From Pseudodesulfovibrio sp. JC047 (GTDB lineage Bacteria; Desulfobacterota; Desulfovibrionia; Desulfovibrionales; Desulfovibrionaceae): a stretch of DNA of 64,000 nt. Of this stretch, positions 35,444 through 44,390 are shown piece by piece. The stretch is from NCBI RefSeq assembly GCF_010468615.1, contig NZ_WUEH01000018.1, positions 1-64,000 on the forward strand, read 5' to 3'. Within the stretch, counting starts at the first letter, position 1. Each line of letters opens with the position of its first letter. The notes beneath the pieces were generated by a model. It had not been told where the DNA came from. It saw nothing but the letters and a program-made list of their open reading frames with translations, and ran no database searches. The position numbers were made by a program, and so were the translations under genes.

Positions 35444-36508
35444 TTAATCCTGCCTTTGCTTGCGTTCCAAGGTGTATAAAAGGAAGAACTGTCCGGCCAA
35501 AACCGTCAACAAAATCATCCCCTCCATAATCACACCGAATGCCGCAGGAATTTGCAATTCAAGCTGCAAATTTTCTACGCCCACACGCAACGCCGCCAGT
35601 AAAAAGGACGCAAAGGCAATATTCAAGGGTTCAAGACGAGCCAACCAGGCAACAACAATGGCGGTATATCCATATCCGACGATCAAACTCGGCTGCAATC
35701 GGTTCAAAACCGCAGATGTCTCAATACATCCGGCAAATCCGGCAAATCCACCGGACAGGAACATGACAAACATGACCAACAATCCGTACCGAATCTTGGC
35801 ATATTTTGCGACACGCGCCCCTTCGCCACTTGCCTGCAACTCAAAACCAAGTCGGGTGAAACGCATGAACGCCCAGAGTCCGATTCCAACGATCGCGCAG
35901 AAAAGCAGTCCCCAATGAACTCGGTTGCTCCCGATATGAGGGATAATGGCATTGACCGAAAATTCAGGCGTCATGGGGAACCCAAAACTGGCCGGGTCTT
36001 TCCAGACACCAAAAACCAGATAGTCGAGCAGGAGTATTGCGATATAGTTGAGCATCAACGTGGAAATAATCTCGTTGACGCGCAGCTTCAACTTGAGAAA
36101 AGCGGGGATAAATGCCCAGATGCCGCCAAAAACAAACGCCATCAAAAACATGAGTGGCAACAAGACCACTCCAGGCAAATTGGGAAATAACAAGGCAGCC
36201 CAGGTTGCGCCAATAGCGCCAAGGGCAAACTGTCCTTCCGCACCGATGTTCCAGATCTGCATACGGAAGGCCACAGCGACCCCCAGTGAACAGAGGAAAA
36301 GCGGAATAGCCTTGAGAAGTGCGCCTTCCAAAGCCCAAAGGTTTCCGAAACTTCCCTGCCACAGGACCATCATCCCGTGCAGTGCGTCCTTGCCCTGTCC
36401 CTCGATGAGTAATGCACTCACAAAAAGGGAAAAGAGCAGGGCGCCCAAGAATACAACCAGGGCGCCCCACTTCCAGGGTTCATCTCTTTTTCGTATTTTC
36501 AGAGGCAT
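35444..36508 (-). CDS. Nucleoside-type ABC transporter permease (first)
   Basis: The 354-residue membrane protein is the longer permease of the BMP-type importer. It opens with charged residues and a first helix, followed by the LPLFLCSLGVAVAFRMQIWNIGAEG-like segment (about 70-94), which matches the equivalent motif in the other permease. It starts 9 bases after bmpA. Confidence 0.9.
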   Translation of the reverse strand: MPLKIRKRDEPWKWGALVVFLGALLFSLFVSALLIEGQGKDALHGMMVLWQGSFGNLWALEGALLKAIPLFLCSLGVAVAFRMQIWNIGAEGQFALGAIGATWAALLFPNLPGVVLLPLMFLMAFVFGGIWAFIPAFLKLKLRVNEIISTLMLNYIAILLLDYLVFGVWKDPASFGFPMTPEFSVNAIIPHIGSNRVHWGLLFCAIVGIGLWAFMRFTRLGFELQASGEGARVAKYAKIRYGLLVMFVMFLSGGFAGFAGCIETSAVLNRLQPSLIVGYGYTAIVVAWLARLEPLNIAFASFLLAALRVGVENLQLELQIPAAFGVIMEGMILLTVLAGQFFLLYTLERKQRQD

Positions 36509-36517
36509 GTGCCGTAC

Positions 36518-37663
36518 TTATTTTATGGTACCGACAACGCCTTCAACAAACCACATCATGTCATGCAGCTGGGCGTCGGTGAGTTTTTCGCCTTCGGCGA
36601 CTTTGAGCGCACCGCTCTGATCCTTGATCGGACCGACAAAACAAATGTCATTGCCTTCGATCAATTCAGCCCGCTTGGCCATGACCGTGCTCTTGACATC
36701 TTCCGGAACCATCGGTCCCATCGGAGCGATATCAACAACGCCTTCGTGCATGGACCACCACAGGGATTCGTTGCCCTTCCAGGAACCATCACGGACCTGT
36801 TCCATCGTCTTGGTGTACACCGGGCCCCAGTTCCAGATAGCGGATGTCAGATGCGCCTTGGGAGCAAAAGAGGACATGTCGGAGTTGTAACCAACAGAGT
36901 AAACACCAGCTTCTTCAGCGGCTTCCTGCGGTGCAGGAGAATCCTGATGCTGGGCGATAACGTCACAACCTGCGTCAAGCAACGACTTGGCAGCGTCTTT
37001 TTCCAAAGCAGGATCGTACCAGGTCTTTGTCCAGACAACGCGGACTTCGACATCCGGGTTCATCTCACGGGCACCGAGCGTGAAAGCATTGATACCACGA
37101 ATAACTTCGGGAATGGGGAACGCACCCACATAGCCAAGTTTGTTGGTCTTGGACATGGCACCAGCCACCATACCAGTCAGATACCGGGCCTGATACACAC
37201 GACCAAAATAGTTGGTCACGTTCTCGGCTTTCTTGAAACCGGAGCAATGCATGAATTTGACATTCGGAAATTCCTTGGCAACCTTCATGATCGGATCCAT
37301 GTATCCGAAACTGGTTGCGAAAATGATATCAAAACCCTTACGAGCCATGTTCCGAATGACACGTTCGGAATCAGCACCTTCAGGGACGGATTCGACAAAC
37401 GAAGTCGTGGCCCAATCCAAGCCATCCACCGTCTGACGACCCAAGTCGTGCGAATAGGAGTAACCGGCATCACCGATCGGGGAAACATACACGAATCCGG
37501 CCTTGAGCGTTTTCGCTTCTTCAGCGGCAGGAGCAGTAGCTTCCTCGGTTTTTGCAGGCTCTTCGGCCTTTTTCTCCTGAGGAGCTTCGCCGCAGGCAAC
37601 CAGCGACAGGAGCAACGCCATACACATGGCAGAGACTCCAAACAGTTTCAGCATTCTTTTCAT
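36518..37663 (-). CDS. BMP-family nucleoside-binding lipoprotein
   Basis: The 381-residue lipoprotein has a lipobox LVAC (Cys24) followed by an Ala/Glu/Lys-rich linker and the BMP domain: LKAGFVYVSPIGDAGYSYSHDLGR, FDIIFATSFGYMDP, KLGYVGAFPIPEVIRGINAF and DVIAQHQDSPAPQEAAEEAG. PnrA/BmpA relatives bind purine nucleosides, and some relatives bind other ligands. With the ATPase and two permeases it makes a complete importer. The neighbouring purine phosphoribosyltransferase suggests purine uptake and salvage. Confidence 0.92.
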   Translation of the reverse strand: MKRMLKLFGVSAMCMALLLSLVACGEAPQEKKAEEPAKTEEATAPAAEEAKTLKAGFVYVSPIGDAGYSYSHDLGRQTVDGLDWATTSFVESVPEGADSERVIRNMARKGFDIIFATSFGYMDPIMKVAKEFPNVKFMHCSGFKKAENVTNYFGRVYQARYLTGMVAGAMSKTNKLGYVGAFPIPEVIRGINAFTLGAREMNPDVEVRVVWTKTWYDPALEKDAAKSLLDAGCDVIAQHQDSPAPQEAAEEAGVYSVGYNSDMSSFAPKAHLTSAIWNWGPVYTKTMEQVRDGSWKGNESLWWSMHEGVVDIAPMGPMVPEDVKSTVMAKRAELIEGNDICFVGPIKDQSGALKVAEGEKLTDAQLHDMMWFVEGVVGTIK

Positions 37664-37772
37664 GAGGACCTCTCCGTTAGCGATTAACTATCTTTAAACT
37701 CTATCTCAGCTCATCAAATCGGGCAAGACTCGAAGGAAACAGCCGAGAGTTATCAGCATGGATATAAAAATT

Positions 37773-38261
37773 TTAGTCGTCGTCAGAAACCTGGGCAATG
37801 GGTTCAACAAACTGGGAACCGGCATCCCAAGGAAATAAAATCCAGGTATCCTGACTCACTTCCGTAATATAAGTATCGACCAAAGGCCGACCTTCAGGCT
37901 TGGCGTACACTGTGGCAAATTGTGCCTTGGGGACCATGTTCCGAACTATTTTTGCGGTTTTCCCCGTATCCACGAGGTCATCGACAAGCAGCCACCCTTC
38001 TCCGTCACACTCAACCTGCTTGAGGATATTCGCTGCCCCTTGTTCTTTCCAATTATACGAAGAGAGACAAATCGTATCAATCAGATGAATATCCAGTTCG
38101 CGAGCAATGATTGCTGCCGGGACCAACCCGCCACGAGTGATGGCCAGAATGCCTTTCCATGGTCCCTTTTCAACGAGTCTCCAGGACAAGGCCCGACAGT
38201 CTCGATGCAGTTGCTCCCAGGAAACCGGAAACATCTTCTGGTATCTACTTTTATTCCCCAT
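37773..38261 (-). CDS. gpt: Xanthine/guanine phosphoribosyltransferase
   Basis: The 162-residue protein has the PRPP-binding signature [13 protein letters not shown] and [19 protein letters not shown], and looks like the Gpt enzyme that turns guanine or xanthine into GMP or XMP. The start [21 protein letters not shown], with AGGAGA upstream, replaces a longer frame to 38354. It precedes the nucleoside importer on the same strand by 109 bases. Confidence 0.9.
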   Translation of the reverse strand: MGNKSRYQKMFPVSWEQLHRDCRALSWRLVEKGPWKGILAITRGGLVPAAIIARELDIHLIDTICLSSYNWKEQGAANILKQVECDGEGWLLVDDLVDTGKTAKIVRNMVPKAQFATVYAKPEGRPLVDTYITEVSQDTWILFPWDAGSQFVEPIAQVSDDD

Positions 38262-38355
38262 AATGAAACATCTCCTGCATGTACTTTTCAACGGAAGAGG
38301 CTTTCTACCCGTATCAAACCGCTTAATCAAGCATATTTCATGCGTAAAATGCACC

Positions 38356-39303
38356 TTATCGCATCAACCGTTGATTCCCATAGAATCCGGCTCCATATAA
38401 CCCGCTCTCTTCATTGCAATTGAGACGGATGGGCACAGTGTGCAAAAAATCTTCATAAATATGTGAATTATGGAACTCTTCCAAGAAATCCGATGCGGTG
38501 ACAAACATGGGATTCTTGGCGGCAATACCTCCGGCAATAAAAAGGCCACCGCGAGACATGACGCCGATGGCCCAATCCCGACACACTCTGGCATAGAACC
38601 GGGCGTACCATCGGGTGGTGCTATCGTTTATTGTAATGGACGCCGAAATTGCTTCGGGCGTCAAATCTTCGCCAGTGAGATATTTGTGAACCAAATGCAA
38701 TCCCAACCCGGTCACGACAGAGTCCCCTTCCGGCCAATGTCGTCCACTTTCCCGTTGATTGAATGCGGCATACTGCATCTCTTCGGCACCCACAAAGGGA
38801 AATGTCATGTGCCCTCCCTCAAAAGGTAGAGCGCTCCACCCGCAAAGCGAGGGGAGCAACGCAGAATAGCCCAGACCTGTTCCAGCCCCGATCACGCCAA
38901 TGGGATCCCCGTCAAGAGCGTGACCTTCTTGAATAACCGTGGCATTGTCCACGGCTGAAGTTCGGCACGCATAGGCTTGCGCGGCAAAATCGTTGATCAC
39001 ACACACAGTGTCCGTTCCGAAATCAATATCACGAATATCAATCCCCCAAGACGCATTGGTCAAACGAGGACAAGAGACGCCGCCGACAACGGCCCCGGCC
39101 ACGGCAAAAACAGCACTTTCAAAATCGCCTGGACACGCGGAAAAACGACTGCTCCACAATTGCTCCAAAAGATGCGGAAACGACCGGGCACTCTGGGTGG
39201 CCAGCCAAATGGAGTCCACCATCTCGAAACCATCATCCGTGGTTTCAAAAAGTGCGAACCGACTGTTCGTCCCGCCAATATCCGCAGCCAAAATCTTCGC
39301 CAT
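38356..39303 (-). CDS. glk: Glucokinase
   Basis: The 315-residue protein begins [19 protein letters not shown], the ATP-binding start of the Glk family. Other motifs are [39 protein letters not shown] and [16 protein letters not shown]. It phosphorylates glucose to glucose 6-phosphate. GGGAGG is upstream of Met16 of the longer frame. A terminator separates it from the stator genes. Confidence 0.92.
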   Translation of the reverse strand: MAKILAADIGGTNSRFALFETTDDGFEMVDSIWLATQSARSFPHLLEQLWSSRFSACPGDFESAVFAVAGAVVGGVSCPRLTNASWGIDIRDIDFGTDTVCVINDFAAQAYACRTSAVDNATVIQEGHALDGDPIGVIGAGTGLGYSALLPSLCGWSALPFEGGHMTFPFVGAEEMQYAAFNQRESGRHWPEGDSVVTGLGLHLVHKYLTGEDLTPEAISASITINDSTTRWYARFYARVCRDWAIGVMSRGGLFIAGGIAAKNPMFVTASDFLEEFHNSHIYEDFLHTVPIRLNCNEESGLYGAGFYGNQRLMR

Positions 39304-39350
39304 TGGTACAAAACCTCCCGTCTGCGGGACACTATCATAATCAGTCAAAA

Positions 39351-39372
39351 AGAAAAGGAGCCCGAAGACTCC
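39351..39372. terminator. Terminator of the MotB/MotA-like operon
   Basis: GGAGCC (39357-39362) and GACTCC (39367-39372) pair with one G-T pair around a four-base loop (TTCG on the minus strand). The A run at 39351-39356 gives TTTTCTTTTT on the minus strand. T follows on the plus strand as well. Confidence 0.65.
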
Positions 39373-39399
39373 ATTTTTTGTGCCAAAAATTGAATCTGA

Positions 39400-40272
39400 C
39401 TAGGCCGCTTCCGTAGCCTTGTCTTGCGCTTGGGTAGCGGACGGCATGTCCTCGATGTCAACGGGCTGATGTTTTTTCTGCACGTATTTTCGGGTGATTT
39501 TCCGCAACGTTTCCGTCTTGCCTTCGCGTTCACTTGGGCTAAGAAAAGACGCCAGTTTTCGTTCCAACTTATATGAATTCTGTTCCGTACTGATAGCGAC
39601 AATCCCCTCCAAGACCAACTTTTGATTCACCAATTCAGCCCGAGTCGAAAAATTAATATTTTCGGCAATGGGAGAAAAAACCAGATTGCTCAAAATCAAA
39701 CCATACAACGTTGAAATAAATGCAACAGGAATACTCTTCAAAATGACGGCGGTGTCATTTATTCCCATGAGCAAACCGATCAAACCGATCACACTTCCCG
39801 CCACGCCAAAGGCCGGAGCCATTCGGGCAAGTGTTTGGAAAAAACGTTCACTCTGCTGACGGCGCAGATTGAAAAAGGCCATCTCCGCATTCAGGCATTC
39901 ACGAATTTCATCTTCCTTGTAATTATCAACAAGCAGAATCAACCCATTTTTCATGAATGAACTGGTATCACTGGCCTTTGACCGTTCCAGCGACAAAATG
40001 CCATCGACCTTACTTTTGACGGAAAGGTCCAACAATGTATTGACGATCGATTCTGCTGAAATATGTTTGGATGTATATATTTTTCTGGCAACCTTGCAGG
40101 CATCCTTCACATGCCGCACCGGGTAGCTTAACAGCGTGGCGGCAACAAGCCCGGACACGACAACCAAAAACGCGGCAACGTTGAAATAGGCTCCGGCCGC
40201 TCCGGTCAACATAAAACTACAAATAAAAACAAGAAGGCTTATCACCACGCCAATGACATTTTTCCTACTCAT
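39400..40272 (-). CDS. MotA/TolQ/ExbB-type proton channel subunit
   Basis: The 290-residue protein has the MotA layout: two N-terminal helices (about 5-25 and 34-55), a cytoplasmic domain, then two helices (MAPAFGVAGSVIGLIGLLMG and AFISTLYGLILSNLVFSPIAE). The C-terminus is a charged cytoplasmic tail. It probably forms a proton or sodium channel with the OmpA-like partner just upstream. I start at ATG 40272, with GGAG 8 bases upstream. There are no flagellar genes nearby. It may be a stator for flagella or for another motility or envelope machine. Confidence 0.8.
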   Translation of the reverse strand: MSRKNVIGVVISLLVFICSFMLTGAAGAYFNVAAFLVVVSGLVAATLLSYPVRHVKDACKVARKIYTSKHISAESIVNTLLDLSVKSKVDGILSLERSKASDTSSFMKNGLILLVDNYKEDEIRECLNAEMAFFNLRRQQSERFFQTLARMAPAFGVAGSVIGLIGLLMGINDTAVILKSIPVAFISTLYGLILSNLVFSPIAENINFSTRAELVNQKLVLEGIVAISTEQNSYKLERKLASFLSPSEREGKTETLRKITRKYVQKKHQPVDIEDMPSATQAQDKATEAA

Positions 40273-40289
40273 GACTGTACTCCACGCAC

Positions 40290-41012
40290 TCAACGTTGCT
40301 GTGCAATGACGATTTCAACTCGCCGATTCTGTATTTTGTTGGCTTCTGAGGTATCCGGCACTTCCGGCTGATATGCCCCTCGGCCAGTGACGACAACCCG
40401 TTCGGGAACAATCCCGAATTGGGTAATGAGAAAATCCGCCACACTGGTGGCGCGCTGTGAAGACAACTGAAAACTCTGAGTCCCAACCGATTCGCTCTTA
40501 TCTGCAAAACCAACCACATGGACCGTCCCAAAACTGAGCTTCACCACCTCGGCCAATTCATTCAAATACTGGCTAGACGCAGGTTTAAGCAGGCCCGACT
40601 GGGCATCAAAAAACAGTGCCCCACGAAGTGAAATTCGCACCCGCCCGGGAGCATCCCGAACAACGGAAATCCCCTTTGATCGAGATCGAAACAGCACTTC
40701 AGTTTCACCGACTCGCACTTGATTCTGTGATCCTCCAGGCGTCGCACGACTGGCAATCTGCCCAATCAACCCAATAAGAGGATCAAATGAACTCGAAGCC
40801 TGCGCCTTTTCCGCTGCCTGGGGACTGAACAGTATCTTCACATCCTGATGGGTGCTGGCATACATGAACAGAACAACGAACAGGACAAACATGACCATCA
40901 TCAAATCCGCCCACGGTACAGCCCAATCATTCACCCCACGCATCGAGGTTTCCGAATCCATCTGACTAAAAGAGGAAAAATCAGTGGCAAAAGTTTTCTC
41001 TATTTCCTGCAT
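40290..41012 (-). CDS. MotB-like OmpA-domain protein
   Basis: The 240-residue protein has one helix with the MotB-type proton-accepting aspartate (WAVPWADLMMVMFVLFVVLFM), then an OmpA/MotB peptidoglycan-binding domain (VHVVGFADKSESVGTQSFQLS, RGAYQPEVPDTSEANKIQNRRVE). A Met at 41012 with AGGAG upstream replaces a longer frame. In this pair the MotB-like gene comes first, opposite to the usual motA-motB order. The helix and domain order fit a stator anchor. Confidence 0.82.
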   Translation of the reverse strand: MQEIEKTFATDFSSFSQMDSETSMRGVNDWAVPWADLMMVMFVLFVVLFMYASTHQDVKILFSPQAAEKAQASSSFDPLIGLIGQIASRATPGGSQNQVRVGETEVLFRSRSKGISVVRDAPGRVRISLRGALFFDAQSGLLKPASSQYLNELAEVVKLSFGTVHVVGFADKSESVGTQSFQLSSQRATSVADFLITQFGIVPERVVVTGRGAYQPEVPDTSEANKIQNRRVEIVIAQQR

Positions 41013-41184
41013 GTACTCTCCTACGCATGACTGCGTACAACAATTAAGCAAGAATGCTGCCATGTTTATAACATATTCAAATACCATGTTTAATTATCAT
41101 AAAAGCCAACAAAAGAGTTGAACTGACAAAAAGCTGACAGCCATACGTTGACTCTTGAAAGAATATGGGGGAAAAATCGAATCC

Positions 41185-41814
41185 ATGACGACACGAAAAG
41201 GACCATTTACCACGACACGCCCGTTTGTTTTGGCCTCCGGATCTCCCAGACGACAGGAACTGTTGGCCGAACTCGGCCTCCAATTCACCGTCCGCCCGAG
41301 TGCGCTCGAAGAGCCAAAACCGGACGCTGACGAAGCACCACAAGCCTATGTCAAACGCATGGCAGAACTGAAAACACTGGATGTTGCGGCTTCATTCCCC
41401 GGACACATTGTGCTCGGAGCCGACACCATTGTCGTTCTCAATGATCAAATCATGGGAAAACCCAAAAATAACGAACATGCTCTTGAAATGCTTATGGCGC
41501 TTTCCGGAAAAACCCATCAGGTCATGACCGGATTCTGCATGGTTTTACCGGATGCAGCACGTATTACCAAGGCCGTCAGTACGGATGTGGATATGCGGCT
41601 TTCCTCGAAAGACGAACTCAAGGCCTACATTGCCACCGGCGAACCAACCGACAAGGCCGGAGCGTATGCAATACAGGGAATCGGGACTTTCCTTGTGACA
41701 GCAATCAGGGGATCATATACCAACGTGGTCGGCCTGCCTGTTGCCATGGTTGTTGAAGCCCTCACGACTTCTGGCGTGATTGCAGTTTCGAACCAGGACA
41801 GGACATTATTTTGA
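41185..41814 (+). CDS. maf: Maf-type nucleotide pyrophosphatase
   Basis: The 209-residue protein opens FVLASGSPRRQELLAELGL, the Maf signature, and has HIVLGADTIVVLNDQIMGKP and GAYAIQGIGTFLVTAIRGSYTNVVGLP. Maf proteins hydrolyse non-canonical or pyrimidine nucleoside triphosphates. The frame opens with TTG at 41155, but Met at 41185 fits family length. Confidence 0.9.
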   Translation: MTTRKGPFTTTRPFVLASGSPRRQELLAELGLQFTVRPSALEEPKPDADEAPQAYVKRMAELKTLDVAASFPGHIVLGADTIVVLNDQIMGKPKNNEHALEMLMALSGKTHQVMTGFCMVLPDAARITKAVSTDVDMRLSSKDELKAYIATGEPTDKAGAYAIQGIGTFLVTAIRGSYTNVVGLPVAMVVEALTTSGVIAVSNQDRTLF

Positions 41815-41869
41815 CACGAGCACTCGGTGAAAATCAACGTTTTATGAACTGCATCAACCGGAATAAGAA

Positions 41870-42343
41870 ATGAAAGCCACATCACCTCTTGACACCTTTG
41901 CCGCCGCATTGGCCACACTCGGCCCTATCGGACATTTTCCAAAAGCACCGGGAACATGGGGATCACTGGCCGCCATTGTCGCAGCTCCATGGCTTTTCGT
42001 TTCTCTGCCACTGTGGGGCCGGTGTCTTACTCTTGCCGTCGTGCTCCTCGTGGGCATTTGGGCCTGTGCCCGTGCAGAAATAGTCTTTGACAAAAAAGAT
42101 CCCGGTTGCGTCATTATTGATGAACTCTTCGGACAATGGCTCGCCCTGCTTTTCTTTCAGGGACTCCCCATCTGGTATCTTGCCGTGGCATTTGCCTTGT
42201 TCCGATTTTTCGACATACTCAAACCATGGCCAGTCAACTGGGCCGAACGGACTTTCCCCGGCGGCTTGGGCGTCATGCTGGACGATGGGGTGGCAGGACT
42301 GTACGCCATGGCAGGACTCCATTTGATTCATCTGATTTTCTAA
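41870..42343 (+). CDS. pgpA: Phosphatidylglycerophosphatase A
   Basis: The 157-residue inner membrane protein matches PgpA. It has the GPIGHFPKAPGTWGSL start, CVIIDELFGQWLAL with acidic metal-binding residues, FRFFDILKPWPVNWAER and MLDDGVAGLYA. It dephosphorylates phosphatidylglycerol phosphate to phosphatidylglycerol. It follows maf by 55 bases and ends at a strong bidirectional terminator. Confidence 0.92.
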   Translation: MKATSPLDTFAAALATLGPIGHFPKAPGTWGSLAAIVAAPWLFVSLPLWGRCLTLAVVLLVGIWACARAEIVFDKKDPGCVIIDELFGQWLALLFFQGLPIWYLAVAFALFRFFDILKPWPVNWAERTFPGGLGVMLDDGVAGLYAMAGLHLIHLIF

Positions 42344-42350
42344 ACAAAAA

Positions 42351-42382
42351 ACCGCCGCTTCCCGAGAGAAGCGGCGGTTTTA
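42351..42382. terminator. Bidirectional terminator between pgpA and pal
   Basis: ACCGCCGCTTC (42351-42361) pairs perfectly with GAAGCGGCGGT (42368-42378). A on the left and T on the right let it serve both converging transcripts. Confidence 0.9.
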
Positions 42383-42403
42383 TTTCAATATATTCAAACA
42401 ATT

Positions 42404-42955
42404 TTATTGAACGACGAATTCGGCCCGACGATTCTTGGCCCAGGCCGTTTCATTGTGAGCGGCATCCACAGGACGCTCTTCGCCAAAGCTCACGAGCTTC
42501 ATGCGTTCTGGAGCCACACCGAGGATAACAAGATGCTCATATGCGGCACGGGCTCGACGTTCACCCAAAGCCAAGTTATACTCTTCCGTTCCCCGTTCGT
42601 CGCAATGGCCTTCAATGACCACTCCCACATCTGTATACTTCCGCATGATGCGTGCTTTCAACGCAAGGACAGCCCGAGATTCCTCATTCAATTCATAGGA
42701 ATCGAAAGCAAAATTAATCGTCACGCCCGACAGTTCTTCAACCGCTTCGACTTTGGCCTGAGCTTCCGCCTCGGCAGCCAACGCGGCTTCATCAACCTGC
42801 GGTTCTGCTGGCGGGGGAGTCCACTGGGAATCGTCCGTCACCTCAACCTTCGTCTCAGCCGGGGTGGTGGTTGTCGTCTTCTTGGCACAGCCTGCAAAGA
42901 CAAAAAGGGACAGGGCCAACAGGGCCACAATTCCGAAATACACTCTGTTTTTCAT
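42404..42955 (-). CDS. pal: Peptidoglycan-associated lipoprotein Pal
   Basis: The 183-residue outer membrane lipoprotein has a signal peptide ending FAGC (Cys23 lipidated), a Thr/Glu/Ala-rich linker and the OmpA-like domain with INFAFDSYELN, VIEGHCDERGTEEYN, GERRARAAYEHL and RRAEFVV. It binds peptidoglycan and TolB and links the outer membrane to the wall. AAGGAG precedes the ATG. The longer frame to 43102 overlaps tolB and is not supported. Confidence 0.94.
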   Translation of the reverse strand: MKNRVYFGIVALLALSLFVFAGCAKKTTTTTPAETKVEVTDDSQWTPPPAEPQVDEAALAAEAEAQAKVEAVEELSGVTINFAFDSYELNEESRAVLALKARIMRKYTDVGVVIEGHCDERGTEEYNLALGERRARAAYEHLVILGVAPERMKLVSFGEERPVDAAHNETAWAKNRRAEFVVQ

Positions 42956-43077
42956 GCTCACTCCTTGGTAGAGCCGTCGCCCGGCCATTATTTCAGATGC
43001 TCCAATCCTCAATGATTCTCGCATTGAGTACCATGCACCTGTTCGTACAAAAAAATCAACCCCGCTTCCATGACAAT

Positions 43078-44385
43078 TTACCGCTGAAGTGCCGTATCCC
43101 ATGCCGGAGCAAAAGCCGGTCCCTTTCCAGTGGAAATCATTCGAGGCTTGTCCCCATGTCGCGTTGACAAATACAACTTGTACTCACCTGTCCTGCTGGA
43201 CGCAAAGGCAATGAAGTACCCATCAGGCCCAAATGCAGGATACTCATCATTCCCCGGGCCAAAGGACAACTGTTTTTCCCTGCCGGTCTGTAAATCATGC
43301 AAGAAGATACGATGTCCGTCAGCAGTTTGATGCGTATAGGCGATATATCGTCCGTCAGGACTCAAACACGGATGGGTGTTATACCGACCCGTTGTGGTCA
43401 CCCGTCTGATCTTCCCGGTCATGATATCAAGTAGATAGATATGCGGATTTCCGGCCCGGGCCGAAGTAAACGCCATCTTTTTTCCCGCTCTGTCAAAACT
43501 CGGAGAAACGTCAATATAGGGGCTACGCACCAGCATCTTACCCGGTTTGTAAGCAGAATCCAACGTATAGATATTCGTGGTCCCGTTTCGGTTCAAAGCG
43601 ACATAAAGAACGTCGTTCTGGTCATAGACAGGACTGATAACCGTTGATCCCAATCCTTTATGCATCCGGCTGATCGTCCCGGCTTCACTATCGTAAATAC
43701 CAAGTTCATGCCGGGTCTTGCTGATATGTGTAAACGCGATACGCTTGCCATCAGCCGACCAGGCCGGGCTCAGGTTGTATCCACCCAATTTCGTGATCCG
43801 CTTCAAACCCCGTCCTTGTGGAAGCACGGTGAAAATCTCTTTGGTTTCCCCTTCCTGTTTCACGAAGGCAATGGGAGAATCAAAAAATCCTTTTTTCCCC
43901 GTCAAGGCTTCGAGAAAGGATGAACACAGCCGATCAGCGACCATGGGCAAATTCCGGCCCACTTCCCGGTACGATTTTCCCACCACCCGGCGGCCACTGA
44001 ACGTTTCGAAGACACGAGCTTCAAGGTACTCACCGTTCCAGCCTATCGTCATGCACAGATCGACCTTGGCCAGTTGCAATGGTTTGAAATCAACATCCGC
44101 CGCGGTCACACCCCGACTGGGGTCACCACCCAACAAATCCGTGATCGGCACAATATTCAGAAAAGGAATATATGCCAAATCGTTGGCCACAAGCTCCTGG
44201 AAAGCCTGGGCCGCAGCTTCGGGCACGGCAGAACCGTCCAGACCTTTGGGAGGGAGAAGCGTCATGTTGACCATCCGCTGTCCCGGACCATGAATATCAA
44301 CTGTCAGCGGTCCCTGAGCGGACGCGGACACGGCGATAATGCAGGCACAGACGCAACTCATACATAGTGTCAAAATCCGTTTCAT
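43078..44385 (-). CDS. tolB: TolB translocation protein
   Basis: The 435-residue periplasmic protein has a signal peptide (MKRILTLCM to about ASAQ), an N-terminal alpha/beta domain (about 25-160) and a six-bladed WD40-like propeller with repeated YNLSPAWSADGKRIAFTHI, DVSPSFDRAGKKMAFTS and HPCLSPDGRYIAYTHQ motifs. It binds Pal and TolA in the Tol-Pal system for outer membrane constriction at division. It follows tolA by 5 bases. Confidence 0.95.
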   Translation of the reverse strand: MKRILTLCMSCVCACIIAVSASAQGPLTVDIHGPGQRMVNMTLLPPKGLDGSAVPEAAAQAFQELVANDLAYIPFLNIVPITDLLGGDPSRGVTAADVDFKPLQLAKVDLCMTIGWNGEYLEARVFETFSGRRVVGKSYREVGRNLPMVADRLCSSFLEALTGKKGFFDSPIAFVKQEGETKEIFTVLPQGRGLKRITKLGGYNLSPAWSADGKRIAFTHISKTRHELGIYDSEAGTISRMHKGLGSTVISPVYDQNDVLYVALNRNGTTNIYTLDSAYKPGKMLVRSPYIDVSPSFDRAGKKMAFTSARAGNPHIYLLDIMTGKIRRVTTTGRYNTHPCLSPDGRYIAYTHQTADGHRIFLHDLQTGREKQLSFGPGNDEYPAFGPDGYFIAFASSRTGEYKLYLSTRHGDKPRMISTGKGPAFAPAWDTALQR

Positions 44386-44390
44386 ACCGT

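Noticed and set aside
36509-37687. 392-codon plus-strand open frame
   Set aside because: It mirrors the BMP-family lipoprotein gene on the other strand; no signal, domain or ribosome binding site supports it.
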